Positions 52,461 through 62,371 are shown, counted from the first letter of the stretch. The stretch is 64,000 nucleotides of DNA from CAWCKS01 sp963763485 (GCA_963763485.1 CAVXOW010000008.1:930001-994000); one strand, 5' to 3'. Program-made: numbers and translations. Notes: a model not told the origin generated them from the letters alone.

Positions 52461-54221
52461 TCAAGCGAAATTCGTCGGCCTCGCTTGCGCGGTCCAGCTC
52501 AAATCCGGATTCACCGTCGCGCTGTTCGACTTGAGCGTCGTCGAGACGCTCAGCACATTGCCGCTCATTAGCCATTCGGAGAGCTGACCTGTGCCGCTGT
52601 TACGCCAGAGAATGTCGGAGGTGCCGTCGCCGTTGAAGTCGCCGATTTCGACGACCTTCCAGTTCGCAGCAACATTGACCGCAGTGCCATTGAAGGAGAG
52701 CGCGGAGCCATCGATCACGGTCGAGCCATGCATCAACCACTCCGATACGGTCCCGTTGCTGTTGCGCCAGAGGATGTCGGCATCGCCGTCGCCATTGAAA
52801 TCGCCAATGCCTGCGATCGTCCACGACGCGTCAGGCCGCAGCCCGACGCTGCCGTTGTTCACGTCATTCGAGCCGATAATGTCCGAGGAGTGGAGTTGCC
52901 ATTCGGCCAGCTCACCGGTCGCCGTGTTGCGCCAGAGCAGGTCGGCGTATTTGTCGTTGTTGAAATCGCCCATGCCGACAACCGACCAGCTCGGATCCGG
53001 CGAGATGATCGTGCCGTTGACGTTCAGATAGCCGCTGCCGACGATCGACGAGCCGTTCATGACCCAGACCGCAGTCGAGCCGTTGGTGTCGCGCCACAAG
53101 AGGTCCGAGATGCCGTCGCCGTTGAGGTCGCCGATGCCGGCGATACTCCAGCTCGGGTCGGGCATCACGGGCGTACCGTTGACGTTGAGATAGCCGCTGC
53201 CGCCGACGACCGGGCCGCTCATGAACCAGTCGGCGAGCAGGCCGCTCGAGTTCCGCCAGAGTATGTCGGCCTTGTGGTCGCCGTTGAAGTCGCTGATTCC
53301 GGCGACGCTCCAGGACGCGTCGGGCACGACGACTGCGCCGTTCGACGTGATCGCTCCGCTGCTGATTGCGCCACCTTCGACATCCCAGTCGGCGAGCCCG
53401 CCTGAGGTGCTTCGCCACAAAATATCGGCCGTTCCGGTCGAATTGAAATCGAGCTTGGTGGCCGTATAGACAGGTTTGCCGAGATGGAATCCGAGCACGT
53501 CGAATTGCTCCATGTCCACTGCGGTGAGCCTCTGGAGCGAGACGGGATCAGCGAACTCGTTGAAAGAATCTCCTGGCGTGCGGCCGCTGCTGTTCAGGAA
53601 GTCGCCCGGGTCCGACGTCTGACCATAGTCGGCGAGGTCTGCGAATCCGCCATCGATCGCAAAATATGCGGGCGGTGACGTGTCGGCTCCGTCGAACGAA
53701 CGCGTGCCGGGGCTGGTAAAGCGAAACAGATCAAAGACGTCGGGCGTAGGGCCGCCGTTGATGCGGCCCATCGCGTGACTGATCTCGTGCAATGCCGCGC
53801 CGATCCAGTCGCTGCTCGGTATATTGGTGCCGATGCCGATCGAGCCGTCGACCGCCGCATTGTTGGCGGCCAACAAGCCAAGCGCCTTCTCTTCGGCGGA
53901 CCAGACCGCGACCTGGGGCGCGCCCTGAATGGAGCTGCCCGACGGCAGCGCGTTGAATGCGGCGTCGCCGGCAGTGGCGTGGCTGGTCAGCAGCCCACGC
54001 AGCTGGGTGTACGAGTAAAGGTGGCCGCCGCTGGGGCCTCCTAAAGCAAAATTTTGATTGGTCAGGGTGGTGCCGTCGATCTCGCCGTACCCCACCGCGA
54101 TGTTGATCGTAATATTGTCGGTCAGCACGGAATTGATGATCGATGCCGCCGTTAGCATTGCGTTCTGGAAACCGGCCGGCGCGCTCGATACGCTGGAATC
54201 AAATTCAATGTTGACGTTCAT
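52461..54221 (-). CDS. Paralogue 3: HExxH metalloprotease-like domain plus six FG-GAP-like repeats
   Basis: 586 residues. ATG at 54219-54221 (MNVNIEFDSSVSSAPAGFQNAMLTA). The motif AALHEISHAMGR (His145, Glu146, His149) and DVFDLFRFTSPGTRSF, YFAIDGGFADLADYG, GDSFNEF and MEQFDVLGF form an N-terminal domain of about 250 residues. Six repeats of 54-55 residues with DFNGDG-type loops follow (for example DFNGDHKADILWRN and DLNGDGISDLLWRD), ending WTAQARPTNFA. Repeats align one to one with those of paralogues 1 and 4, so whole genes were duplicated. Not secretory by signal peptide. Role possibly extracellular, unproven. Confidence 0.82.
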   Translation of the reverse strand: MNVNIEFDSSVSSAPAGFQNAMLTAASIINSVLTDNITINIAVGYGEIDGTTLTNQNFALGGPSGGHLYSYTQLRGLLTSHATAGDAAFNALPSGSSIQGAPQVAVWSAEEKALGLLAANNAAVDGSIGIGTNIPSSDWIGAALHEISHAMGRINGGPTPDVFDLFRFTSPGTRSFDGADTSPPAYFAIDGGFADLADYGQTSDPGDFLNSSGRTPGDSFNEFADPVSLQRLTAVDMEQFDVLGFHLGKPVYTATKLDFNSTGTADILWRSTSGGLADWDVEGGAISSGAITSNGAVVVPDASWSVAGISDFNGDHKADILWRNSSGLLADWFMSGPVVGGSGYLNVNGTPVMPDPSWSIAGIGDLNGDGISDLLWRDTNGSTAVWVMNGSSIVGSGYLNVNGTIISPDPSWSVVGMGDFNNDKYADLLWRNTATGELAEWQLHSSDIIGSNDVNNGSVGLRPDASWTIAGIGDFNGDGDADILWRNSNGTVSEWLMHGSTVIDGSALSFNGTAVNVAANWKVVEIGDFNGDGTSDILWRNSGTGQLSEWLMSGNVLSVSTTLKSNSATVNPDLSWTAQARPTNFA

Positions 54222-54389
54222 GTGCCCATTGCCCCGACGAAGGTCGGAAAATCCAATCAGAAGGTTGTCTGCATGACAAGGCTTGCAACCGCCTGAGAAG
54301 CGCGGTTAGCTGGCGGCCATCTTGAGAGGATCAGCGGTTCGCATGGCGGCGCGCCACGGCGCGACAGACGCCCGGCGGTGTTCTCGCCC

Positions 54390-56156
54390 CTAGGTGAAAT
54401 TGGTCGGTTTCGCCTGCGTGGTCCAGCTCAGGTCTGGATTGATCGCAGCGCCGCCGGAGCTCGGCGACACCTCGGCGGTCACGACATTGCCGTTCATCAG
54501 CAATGCTTCGAGCTGACCGGTATTGCTGTTGCGCCAGAGAATGTCGGAGTTGCCGTCGCCGTTGAAATCGCCGATTTCGACCGCCTTCCAGCCGGCTCCC
54601 ATGACCACCGGTACGCCGCCATAGGTGATGGCGCGGCTGTCGATCACGGTCGAGCCGTGCATCAGCCATTCCGATACGTTGCCGTTGGCGTTCTGCCAGA
54701 GCAGGTCGGCATCGCCGTCGTTGTTGAAATCGCCAACGCCGGCGATGGTCCATGATGCGTCGGGCCGAACCGCGGCGCCGCTGGCGTTGAGGTCGGCGGA
54801 GCCGACGATGTCGGAAGAGTGCAACTGCCACTCCGCGAGCTCGCCGGTGACGGAGTTGCGCCAGATCAGGTCGGAATACTTGTCGCCGTTGAAATCGCCC
54901 ATGCCGACGACCGACCAGCTCGGATCGGGCGCGACGACCGTGCCGTTGACGTTGAGGTAGCCGCTGCCGATGATCGACGAGCCGTTCATGATCCAGACCG
55001 CGGTCGAGCCGTGCGAGTTACGCCACAACAGGTCCGAGATGCCATCGCCGTTGAGATCGCCGATGCCGGCGATGTTCCAGCTCGGATCGGGCATCACGGG
55101 CGTGCCGTTGACGTTGAGGTAGCCGCTGCCGCTGATGGCCGATCCATTCATGAACCAGTCGGCGAGCAGCCCGCTCGCGTTGCGCCAGAGCACGTCGGCC
55201 TTGTGGTCGCCGTTGAAGTCGGTGATCGCGGCGACGCTCCATGACGCATCAGGTGCGACAATCGCGCCGTTCGCGGTAACGTAGGCGGCCGAGATGGCGC
55301 TGCCGCTCATCGACCAGTCAGCCAGCGCGCCGCCGGCCTGGCGCCACAGCACGTCCGACCGGCCGTCGCCGTTGAAATCGAGCTTGGCGAGAGGATTGCT
55401 GCTGATGCTGCCTCCGCCGCCCAGATGGAATCCATTGGCGTCGAACTGCTCGAGATCGGCTGTGGTCAGGTGCTGCAGCGTGCTGAAGCTGTAGAATTCA
55501 TTGAGCGGATCATTCGGCGTCCGCGGGCCATTGAGAAAATCGCTGGGATCCGAGGTCTGGCCGTAGTCGGCAATGTCCGTGACGCCGCCGTCGACCGAGA
55601 AATACGCCGCGGGTGCCGTCGCAGCGTTGCTGAACAATCTCGTGCCCGGGCTGGTGAAGCGGAACAGGTCGAAGATGTCGGGCTGGGGTCCATAGGGCAC
55701 TCGCCCCATCGCGTGGCCAATCTCGTGCAGCGCGACGCCGACCATGAGCGACACCGGGATTCCGGTGCCGAAGCCGACATAGCCGTCGATCGCGGCGTCG
55801 TTTGCAGCGCGCAAGCCAAGCGCTTTCTCTTCCGCGTACCACACCGCGACCTGGGTCTGGCCCTGGATCGAACTGCCCGCCGGCAGTGCATTGAACGTGG
55901 TATCGCCCGGCGACGCGTCGGCGACGAGCAGACTGCGGATCTGGCTGTAGCTGTAGAAGTTGCCGGAGCTCGGACCGCCTTCGGCGCTGGTGCCCGAAAC
56001 CGGCGTGCCGTTGATCTCGCCGTAGCCGACCGCGATGTTGATGGTGATGTTGTCGGTCAGCGCCGCGTCGATCAGCGATGCGGCCGTCAGCACGGCATTG
56101 CGGAAGGACGCAGGCGCCGCCAGCGCATTGGCGTCGAACTCGATATTGATGTTCAT
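54390..56156 (-). CDS. Paralogue 4: HExxH metalloprotease-like domain plus six FG-GAP-like repeats
   Basis: 588 residues, first in transcription order. ATG at 54154+2000 i.e. 56154-56156 (MNINIEFDANALAAPASFRNAVL) follows GGGGTG; 13 in-frame residues upstream are dropped. Motif VALHEIGHAMGR (His144, Glu145, His148), DLFRFTSPGTRLF, YFSVDGGVTDIADYG. Six repeats follow, beginning DFNGDGRSDVLWRQ and DFNGDHKADVLWRN; the sixth (SNTGQLEALLMNGN) has lost the Trp of the second strand. Tail TTQAKPTNFT. The four genes share a strand, spaced 170-400 bases apart, so each may have its own promoter. Confidence 0.82.
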   Translation of the reverse strand: MNINIEFDANALAAPASFRNAVLTAASLIDAALTDNITINIAVGYGEINGTPVSGTSAEGGPSSGNFYSYSQIRSLLVADASPGDTTFNALPAGSSIQGQTQVAVWYAEEKALGLRAANDAAIDGYVGFGTGIPVSLMVGVALHEIGHAMGRVPYGPQPDIFDLFRFTSPGTRLFSNAATAPAAYFSVDGGVTDIADYGQTSDPSDFLNGPRTPNDPLNEFYSFSTLQHLTTADLEQFDANGFHLGGGGSISSNPLAKLDFNGDGRSDVLWRQAGGALADWSMSGSAISAAYVTANGAIVAPDASWSVAAITDFNGDHKADVLWRNASGLLADWFMNGSAISGSGYLNVNGTPVMPDPSWNIAGIGDLNGDGISDLLWRNSHGSTAVWIMNGSSIIGSGYLNVNGTVVAPDPSWSVVGMGDFNGDKYSDLIWRNSVTGELAEWQLHSSDIVGSADLNASGAAVRPDASWTIAGVGDFNNDGDADLLWQNANGNVSEWLMHGSTVIDSRAITYGGVPVVMGAGWKAVEIGDFNGDGNSDILWRNSNTGQLEALLMNGNVVTAEVSPSSGGAAINPDLSWTTQAKPTNFT

Positions 56157-56520
56157 CACACCCCATCCGGCGAGAACGCACCGGACCTCACGCAACAGAA
56201 CGTCGATGGATTTGCAGACGGACAGCGCAGCTCTTTCGAACAGAACATTGCCGGATTAATTTTGGATGAGCGGCGGGCCCGTCCGATGACGGCAACTGAT
56301 TAGGATTTGGTTGATGACGATTTTGGTTTCGCTTCGCTTTTGCGCGGCGCGATCGCCTGCTGCGGTTGGCCGCTGGCCCAGCGCAGTCGCGTCGTGGCAT
56401 CCGGGCTGCGTGGTCCGGCGCGCAGAAACCTCCGGAGGCGGCTAAGCTCTGCATTCTCCTGCATTTTTTCGCCGATAAAGTGCGTTTCGTTTGGCGAGAA
56501 AATGCTCTAGACCGGCCCCA
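56157..56520. other. Divergent region of 364 bases without a gene
   Basis: Lies between the start of paralogue 4 and the start of the PAP2 gene. It should contain promoters for both; aactgattaggatttggttg at about 56293-56312 and the AT-rich 56455-56490 are candidates. No frame with family resemblance seen. Confidence 0.4.
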
Positions 56521-57330
56521 ATGAACCGCTCCGGCCTCTTCATCGCCCTCGGCCTCGCTGCCCTTGGCGCGGCGATTTTCGCGCTCTTTCCCGGGCTCGA
56601 TCTCGCGCTGGCGCGCCTCTTCTTCGATGCCGAGACCGGCACGTTTCCCTGGCAGGCGAACGGCTTTGCGGCGTTCCTGCGCGATGGCGCGATGTGGCTG
56701 AGCTGGGCGATCGCGGCGCCTTCGATCGTCGCCGTGGTGGTCAAGCTGATCTGGCCGAACAAGCCGCTGCTGGTGAAGGGCCGCACGGTCGCCTTCTTCC
56801 TGATCACCATCATCATGAGCGCGGGCGTACTGTCGAACGCGGGCTTCAAGGGCCATTGGGGCCGGCCGCGTCCGTCCGACGTGATCGAATTCCGCGGCCC
56901 CTGGCACTTCAAGAACTGGTGGGACTCCAGCGGCGAGTGTCCGAAGAACTGTTCGTTCTTCTCTGGCGAAGCCTCCACCGCGTTCTGGACCTATGCGCCG
57001 GCGGCGCTGGCGCCGCCGCAGCTAAGGCCCTTCGCCTATGCCGGCGCGACCATCTTTGGCGTGGCAACCGGGTTGTTGCGCATGACCTTCGGCGGCCATT
57101 TCCTGAGCGACGTGATCGCCGCCGGCCTCGTCACGTTCCTGACCGTCTGGCTGTTCTATGCCATCATCTATCGCTGGCGCGCGACACGGCTGACGGATGA
57201 GCAGATCGATGCGGCGCTGACGCGCGCGTTCTGGCCGCTCCTTCGCTGGCGCCTGCGCGTTGCAGCTTCGTTCGAGCGGCCAAAGCCCTCGCTGCCACAG
57301 CGGATCGTTGAAGCGCCGCACGATGAATGA
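56521..57330 (+). CDS. PAP2 superfamily phosphatase (lipid phosphatase type)
   Basis: 269 residues, about six membrane helices. Phosphatase motifs: KGHWGRPRPSDVIEF (K-x6-RP), FFSGEASTAFW where the usual SGH reads SGE, and RMTFGGHFLSDVIAAG (R-x5-H-x3-D, catalytic His and Asp). This set is found in lipid A or undecaprenyl/phosphatidylglycerol phosphatases of the inner membrane. The segment HFKNWWDSSGECPKNCSFF has two Cys facing the periplasm. ATG at 56521 (MNRSGLFIALGLAALG). Exact lipid unknown. Confidence 0.88.
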   Translation: MNRSGLFIALGLAALGAAIFALFPGLDLALARLFFDAETGTFPWQANGFAAFLRDGAMWLSWAIAAPSIVAVVVKLIWPNKPLLVKGRTVAFFLITIIMSAGVLSNAGFKGHWGRPRPSDVIEFRGPWHFKNWWDSSGECPKNCSFFSGEASTAFWTYAPAALAPPQLRPFAYAGATIFGVATGLLRMTFGGHFLSDVIAAGLVTFLTVWLFYAIIYRWRATRLTDEQIDAALTRAFWPLLRWRLRVAASFERPKPSLPQRIVEAPHDE

Positions 57331-57399
57331 TTGATTAGCTTGCGCGGCGGCCGCTTCTTGGCTAGTTCCGGCCGCGCTCGACAACCCGCAAGGACTTCC

Positions 57400-58632
<1,233 letters not shown>

Positions 58633-58637
58633 GTTCG

Positions 58638-58722
58638 CAGGATGGGTTGAGCGGAGCGAAACCCATCCGCGCTGCGGGCGTCGTGTTTGACGGGTTTCGC
58701 TTCGCTCAACCCATCCTGACGA
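58638..58722. repeat. Inverted repeat, family H (gatgggttgagcg type)
   Basis: Left arm ggatgggttgagcggagcga aacccatc, right arm gggtttcgcttcgctcaacc catcc, with about 30 bases between. It lies between the convergent argG and TetR genes and can form a long hairpin ending both. Confidence 0.7.
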
Positions 58723-58728
58723 TGATCC

Positions 58729-59316
58729 TCACTTCACCCTCAGCGCATCGAGCAGGCTGCGAAACGCGCGCGAATACTCCGCGCCGGTCTTCTTGATGTC
58801 GGCGCTGGCGGCACAGGCCACGGCGGCTTCGGTGACCGCGCCGAGCAACAGCCGCGCCAGCGGCTCGATCGGTTGCCGTGCGATCAGGCCGGCGTCCATC
58901 GCTGCCTTGAGCCCGCGCGGAATCTTGCCGCCGAAATGTTCGCCATCGATCGCGCGCCAGCGCTCCCAGCCGAGCACCGCCGGGCCGTCGCGCAGGATGA
59001 TCTGTTCCATCGCGCCCCTGGCGCAGGCGGCAAAGTAGGCTTGCGTGCCCGCCGCCATCGCGGCGAGCGCGTCGGTCTCGGTGCGTGCGACGCGGTCGAC
59101 CTCGGCGACCAGCTCGTGCGAGGTCTGATCGAACACCGCTTCGAACACCGCCTCCTTGGTCTTGAAGTGATGGTAGACCGCGCCCTTGGCGACTTTCGCA
59201 GCTGTTGCGATGTCGTCCATCGTGGTCGCGGCAAAGCCGCGGTCGCCGAACAGCCGCTTCGCCACCTTGATGATTGCTGCCCGCGTCTCGGTGCGCCGTT
59301 CGAGCTGGGTTGCCAT
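58729..59316 (-). CDS. TetR/AcrR family repressor
   Basis: 195 residues. N-terminal helix-turn-helix domain: RAAIIKVAKRLFGDRGFAATTMDDIATAAKVAKGAVYHHFKTKEAVFEAVF, the classical TetR pattern. The C-terminal ligand domain (about 75-190) contains ACARGAMEQIILRDGPAVLGWERWRAID, as in AcrR-type regulators. ATG at 59314-59316 (MATQLERRTETR). The palindromes at 59503-59545 in front of the divergent SnoaL gene are its likely operators; a repeat element lies between, so it may not control its own gene. Ligand unknown. Confidence 0.92.
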   Translation of the reverse strand: MATQLERRTETRAAIIKVAKRLFGDRGFAATTMDDIATAAKVAKGAVYHHFKTKEAVFEAVFDQTSHELVAEVDRVARTETDALAAMAAGTQAYFAACARGAMEQIILRDGPAVLGWERWRAIDGEHFGGKIPRGLKAAMDAGLIARQPIEPLARLLLGAVTEAAVACAASADIKKTGAEYSRAFRSLLDALRVK

Positions 59317-59351
59317 CTGTGAATGCCGCTGACGATGCGTCTATGTTCTGA

Positions 59352-59445
59352 CCGCTCGTCCCCGCGGAAGCGGGGACCCAGTTTTTGCCACATCTGCCGA
59401 CGCTCTCGACTGGATTCCCGCTTTCGCGGGAATGAGCGGAGAATG
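59352..59445. repeat. Dispersed palindromic repeat, family A, fourth copy
   Basis: Reads ccgctcgtccccgcggaagc ggggacccag, tttttgccacatctgcc, and ends ctggattcccgctttcgcgg gaatgagcgg. It is 90 bases, the shortest intact copy. Lies between the TetR gene and the operator pair of the SnoaL gene. Confidence 0.7.
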
Positions 59446-59497
59446 AGACAGCGCCTGGATGACTTGTTTCTCTATCGCATTCGTGAGGTCAAGCCAA

Positions 59498-59526
59498 TTG
59501 ACTTACCGACTGAAGGTCGATAATTA
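59498..59526 (+). promoter_or_regulatory. Predicted promoter of the SnoaL-like gene
   Basis: A -35 box TTGACT (59498-59503) and a -10 box TAATTA (59521-59526) are separated by 17 bases. Both are overlapped by the two palindromes at 59503-59545. The predicted transcription start lies about seven bases further, roughly 25 bases before the GTG start. Confidence 0.6.
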
Positions 59527-59545
59527 CCGACCAGCAGTCGGTAAT
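59503..59545. promoter_or_regulatory. Tandem TetR-type operators
   Basis: Site 2, 59523-59545, is a perfect palindrome attaccgac-cagca-gtcggtaat. Site 1, 59503-59523, is the near-palindrome ttaccgac-tgaag-gtcgataa with one mismatch. Their centres are 21 bases apart, two helical turns, which places two repressor dimers on the same face of DNA. Both share the half-site ttaccgac. They overlap the promoter of the SnoaL-like gene. Confidence 0.75.
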
Positions 59546-59558
59546 AGAGGAGAGCGCC

Positions 59559-59930
59559 GTGCCCAAGCGATCGACCGTCGAAGCCTTTGCCGCCACCGTG
59601 GAATCCAACGACCACGTCGCGGCCATCCTGAATTTCTATGCGCCGGATGCTCGCACGCAGGAGAACAACAACCCGCCGCGGATCGGCCGCGAGGCGCTGG
59701 CCGAGCGCGAACGCCAGGTGCTGGCCGCCGTTGCCGGCGTTGAGACCACCCGGCTCAGTCCGATCTTTGTCGAAGGCGATCACTCGGCGATCTGGTGGCG
59801 CTTCGCCTTCACGGCCAAGGACGGCAAGGTTCGCACCATGGAAGAAATGGCGCTGCAGACCTGGCGCGGCGAGGAGTTGATCGAGGAGCGTTTCTTCTAC
59901 GATCCCCGCCAGATGGCGGAAGCCAAGTAG
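59559..59930 (+). CDS. SnoaL-like/NTF2-fold protein under TetR control
   Basis: 123 residues, single NTF2/SnoaL-like alpha+beta barrel (VEAFAATVESNDHVAAILNFYAPDARTQENNNPPRIGREAL, then ALQTWRGEELIEERFFYDPRQM). Members are small-molecule isomerases, hydrolases or binding proteins; the substrate is unknown. The start is GTG at 59559 (MPKRSTVEAF) with GAGGAG seven bases upstream. Regulated by the neighbouring TetR protein through two palindromes. The pocket ligand may be the inducer. Confidence 0.85.
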   Translation: MPKRSTVEAFAATVESNDHVAAILNFYAPDARTQENNNPPRIGREALAERERQVLAAVAGVETTRLSPIFVEGDHSAIWWRFAFTAKDGKVRTMEEMALQTWRGEELIEERFFYDPRQMAEAK

Positions 59931-60011
59931 CCGGCTCGCAAAACCCCGCTAAAATCAGCCGAAACGTTCGCAAGATCAGTCGCTTGCGCGGCACCGGTGG
60001 GAGTCGCGAAA

Positions 60012-60040
60012 ATGGCCGGGCAAGTTGATTGCCCGGCCAT
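60012..60040 (-). terminator. Rho-independent terminator of the OmpA-family gene
   Basis: On the minus strand atggccgggcaa-tcaac-ttgcccggccat forms a perfect 12-base stem followed by tttt. It lies 33 bases after the OmpA-family stop. From the plus strand it can also end transcription of the SnoaL gene. Confidence 0.85.
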
Positions 60041-60072
60041 CGCATTTCATTGCGTTGCTTGCCCGCTCAAGC

Positions 60073-62019
60073 TTACCGCGGCGGCACCGTGCCCGGCGGG
60101 GGCGGCGGCACCACGTTGGTCTGCCCTGTGAGCAGCGGCGTGATGCGCCGGATGGTGACGCGACGATTTTGCCGCTCCGGTTCCTGGGTCGGGATCTTGA
60201 GATACTGCTCGCCATAGCCTTGCGAGGTCAGGTTCTCGGCCGGCACCTGGAACTGCGACGTCAGCAGTTCGGCGACGGCTTCGGCACGGCGATCCGACAG
60301 CGACAGGTTGTCGGTATCGTTGCCGGTGGCGTCGGTGTGCCCCTCGATCAGGAACACCTCGCGCGGGTTGCGCGAGATCGCATCGTTCAGGCCCTGCGCG
60401 ATGACCGCGAGCTTGTCCGCCTGATCGGGCGCGATCGCCCACGACCCCAAATCGAAGTTGATGGTGTCGAGGTCGATCGAGGGCATGCGCTCGCGCAGGC
60501 CCGGGCTGTAGCGGATTTCGTCGAGCGAATAGCGACGCTCGATCCGTTCAACCGGCGGCGCCATCAGCGTCTGGTAGATCAATTCCGGCGTCGCGTATTG
60601 CGCATCGACGATGTAGCGGTCGCGCGGGATCCGGATCACCGGCGGCGGCAGGTCGACATAGTAGCCACCGTAGCCGGGCGCGCCGGGCAGTGGGCCAAAA
60701 CTGTTGTCGATGATGATGATCTCGCGGCCCAACGGGTCGCGGCGGATTCGTCGCAGCAGCCGGCCGTCGGGACCGATCACGGTGATGATCTGCGAACCGT
60801 CCGGTCGAATCACGACCGTGCGGGTGTCGGCTCCAACCCGCTGCACCTGCACGTCGCGTGCGCCGTAGCGGAAGCGATCATTCTCGTCATGACGCACGAA
60901 CTCCTGGCCGCTCGGGTCGCGAATGATCACGCGCCCGGGCTCCGTGATGATGGTGCGGCCGTCCTGCTGCGTCTCCCGCCGGTCGTTGCGGAACGCATCG
61001 AGTCGTTGCTGGCCCGGCGGCGGCGCGCCTTGCGGCAACGGCGTCACGGCGACCGGCGGCGGCGGTGCCGGCAATGGTGCAGCGATTTGCGGCGGCGGCC
61101 GGCGTGCGAAGTTCGGCGCTCCTTGCGCGCCTTGTTGGCCCGGACCGGCGGCAGGCGGAGCGCCCGGTGGCGGCGGCGGTGCCGGCGCGGTTGACGGCGC
61201 TGCCGCGGCAGGTGGTGGCGGAGGCGGCGGGCTCGGCGGAGCACCGGTCGGCGCGCCGGGACCGCCCGGCCTTCCCGGCCCACCCGGTCCGCCAGGTCCA
61301 CCGGGAGCGCCAGGTCCACCCGGAGCGCCGGGCGGCCGCTGGAAATTGTTGTTCGGACGCTGACCTCCCGGACCGGTGCCTGGGGGCGGGCCGCCAGCCG
61401 GAGGCGTCTGCGGCGTCGCTGATGAAGCGGCTGCCGGAGGTGGCGGAGGCGGAGGTGGCGGCGGCGTTGGTAGCGGTGGTGACAGCGGCCGCGATGGTGC
61501 AGCCGCTCCGGGAGGTGGGGGGGGAGGTGGCGGCGGTGGGCGCACTGCAGGCGGCGGCGGTGGTGTTATCGGTCGCGCGGCCGGCGGTGGCGGAGGAGCT
61601 GGGGGCGGCGGCGGTGGCGGCGAAGGAGGACGCGCGACCGGGGGCGGCGGCGGAGGAGCCGGCCGCGCAGCTGGAGGCGGAGGAGGTGGCGGTGGAGGAG
61701 GCGCAGGCCGTGCCGCTGGCGGAGGCGGTGTTATTGGTCGTGCGACCGGCGGTGGAGGCGGCGGCGGTGCGGCAGCAGGCGGTGGCGGTGCCCCCGGCGG
61801 CCGTGCGCCGGGAGGCGGCGCGGCACCTGGGGGTGCGCCCTTCGGCGGTTGCTTCTCGTCCTTCTTTTGCTGTCCGGGCGGGCCTTGGTCGGGCGGGGCC
61901 TGGGCGACGACGAACGTGCCGTGGTCGGCCGCCGCATAGGCCGGCGCGCTGGTTTGCGCGAGCAACAGCGTCGTCGAAATCGCCGTCGTTGCCAGCAGGA
62001 CAACATCAATTCCCTTCAT
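60073..62019 (-). CDS. OmpA-family outer-membrane protein with a long proline-rich region
   Basis: 648 residues. Signal peptide MKGIDVVLLATTAISTTLLLAQTSAPAYA; then about 270 residues dominated by PPP, ARP and GPGG runs (the opposite strand is therefore a Gly-rich open frame); a middle section with RRIRRDPLGREIIIIDN and VYYVDLPPPVIRIPRDRYIVDA-type text; and a C-terminal OmpA domain (from about 530: INFDLGSWAIAPDQADKLAVIAQGLN, VFLIEGHTDATGNDTDNLSLSDRRAEAVAELL) that binds peptidoglycan, with catalytic-type Asp/Arg contacts EGHTDATG and SDRRA. The proline region probably spans the periplasm or reaches the surface. Terminator directly downstream. Confidence 0.88.
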   Translation of the reverse strand: MKGIDVVLLATTAISTTLLLAQTSAPAYAAADHGTFVVAQAPPDQGPPGQQKKDEKQPPKGAPPGAAPPPGARPPGAPPPPAAAPPPPPPPVARPITPPPPAARPAPPPPPPPPPPAARPAPPPPPPVARPPSPPPPPPPAPPPPPAARPITPPPPPAVRPPPPPPPPPPGAAAPSRPLSPPLPTPPPPPPPPPPAAASSATPQTPPAGGPPPGTGPGGQRPNNNFQRPPGAPGGPGAPGGPGGPGGPGRPGGPGAPTGAPPSPPPPPPPAAAAPSTAPAPPPPPGAPPAAGPGQQGAQGAPNFARRPPPQIAAPLPAPPPPVAVTPLPQGAPPPGQQRLDAFRNDRRETQQDGRTIITEPGRVIIRDPSGQEFVRHDENDRFRYGARDVQVQRVGADTRTVVIRPDGSQIITVIGPDGRLLRRIRRDPLGREIIIIDNSFGPLPGAPGYGGYYVDLPPPVIRIPRDRYIVDAQYATPELIYQTLMAPPVERIERRYSLDEIRYSPGLRERMPSIDLDTINFDLGSWAIAPDQADKLAVIAQGLNDAISRNPREVFLIEGHTDATGNDTDNLSLSDRRAEAVAELLTSQFQVPAENLTSQGYGEQYLKIPTQEPERQNRRVTIRRITPLLTGQTNVVPPPPPGTVPPR

Positions 62020-62185
62020 AGAAAGCTTCCCCGGTGTTCAAGCCAATAAACTCTCGCGTCGCCGCAAAATCGATTGGCATCAAATCAATTCCGTCGCGCG
62101 CCAAATCAATGGTGCGATTGACGGCTGCAATAAGGCGCGTGCCGAGCCATATTTCAATCGCGTTCTTGCCAAATTCACCGCGCGT

Positions 62186-62371
62186 TCATCGACTGTCGCT
62201 CTCGCGCGGTGGCGGCACTTCATACGGCTGCTCGGGCTCGACGGGATCTTGTGGCGGCACCGGAAGTTCGGGCGCAGGTCCTCCTGGCGGAATGCCGGGA
62301 GGTGGCGTCGATGGCTGTGGCGTCGCCGGTTGCGGCACTTCCTCCGGCGCCTGGGTTTGCGATGCGGTCAC
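62186..62371 (-). CDS. Possible small proline-rich protein
   Basis: A 61-residue frame, upstream of the OmpA-family gene on the same strand, with GTG at 62369-62371 (MTASQTQAPEEVPQPATPQ) and a composition rich in Pro, Glu and Gln (PPPGIPPGGPAPELPVPP). No signal peptide, domain or strong ribosome site. The opposite strand in this place is Arg/Leu-rich and unlikely to code. Low confidence; may be a non-coding leader or the degraded end of a longer gene. Confidence 0.3.
   Translation of the reverse strand: MTASQTQAPEEVPQPATPQPSTPPPGIPPGGPAPELPVPPQDPVEPEQPYEVPPPRESDSR

Noticed and set aside
48200..56100. Regularly spaced repeats as a possible CRISPR array
   Set aside because: The period is about 162-165 bases, divergent between units and in frame; these are protein repeats, not direct repeats with spacers.
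61065..62021. Gly/Ala-rich open frames on the plus strand opposite the proline-rich protein
   Set aside because: CCN codons read backwards give Gly codons; PE-PGRS-like appearance is a by-product, with no ribosome site.
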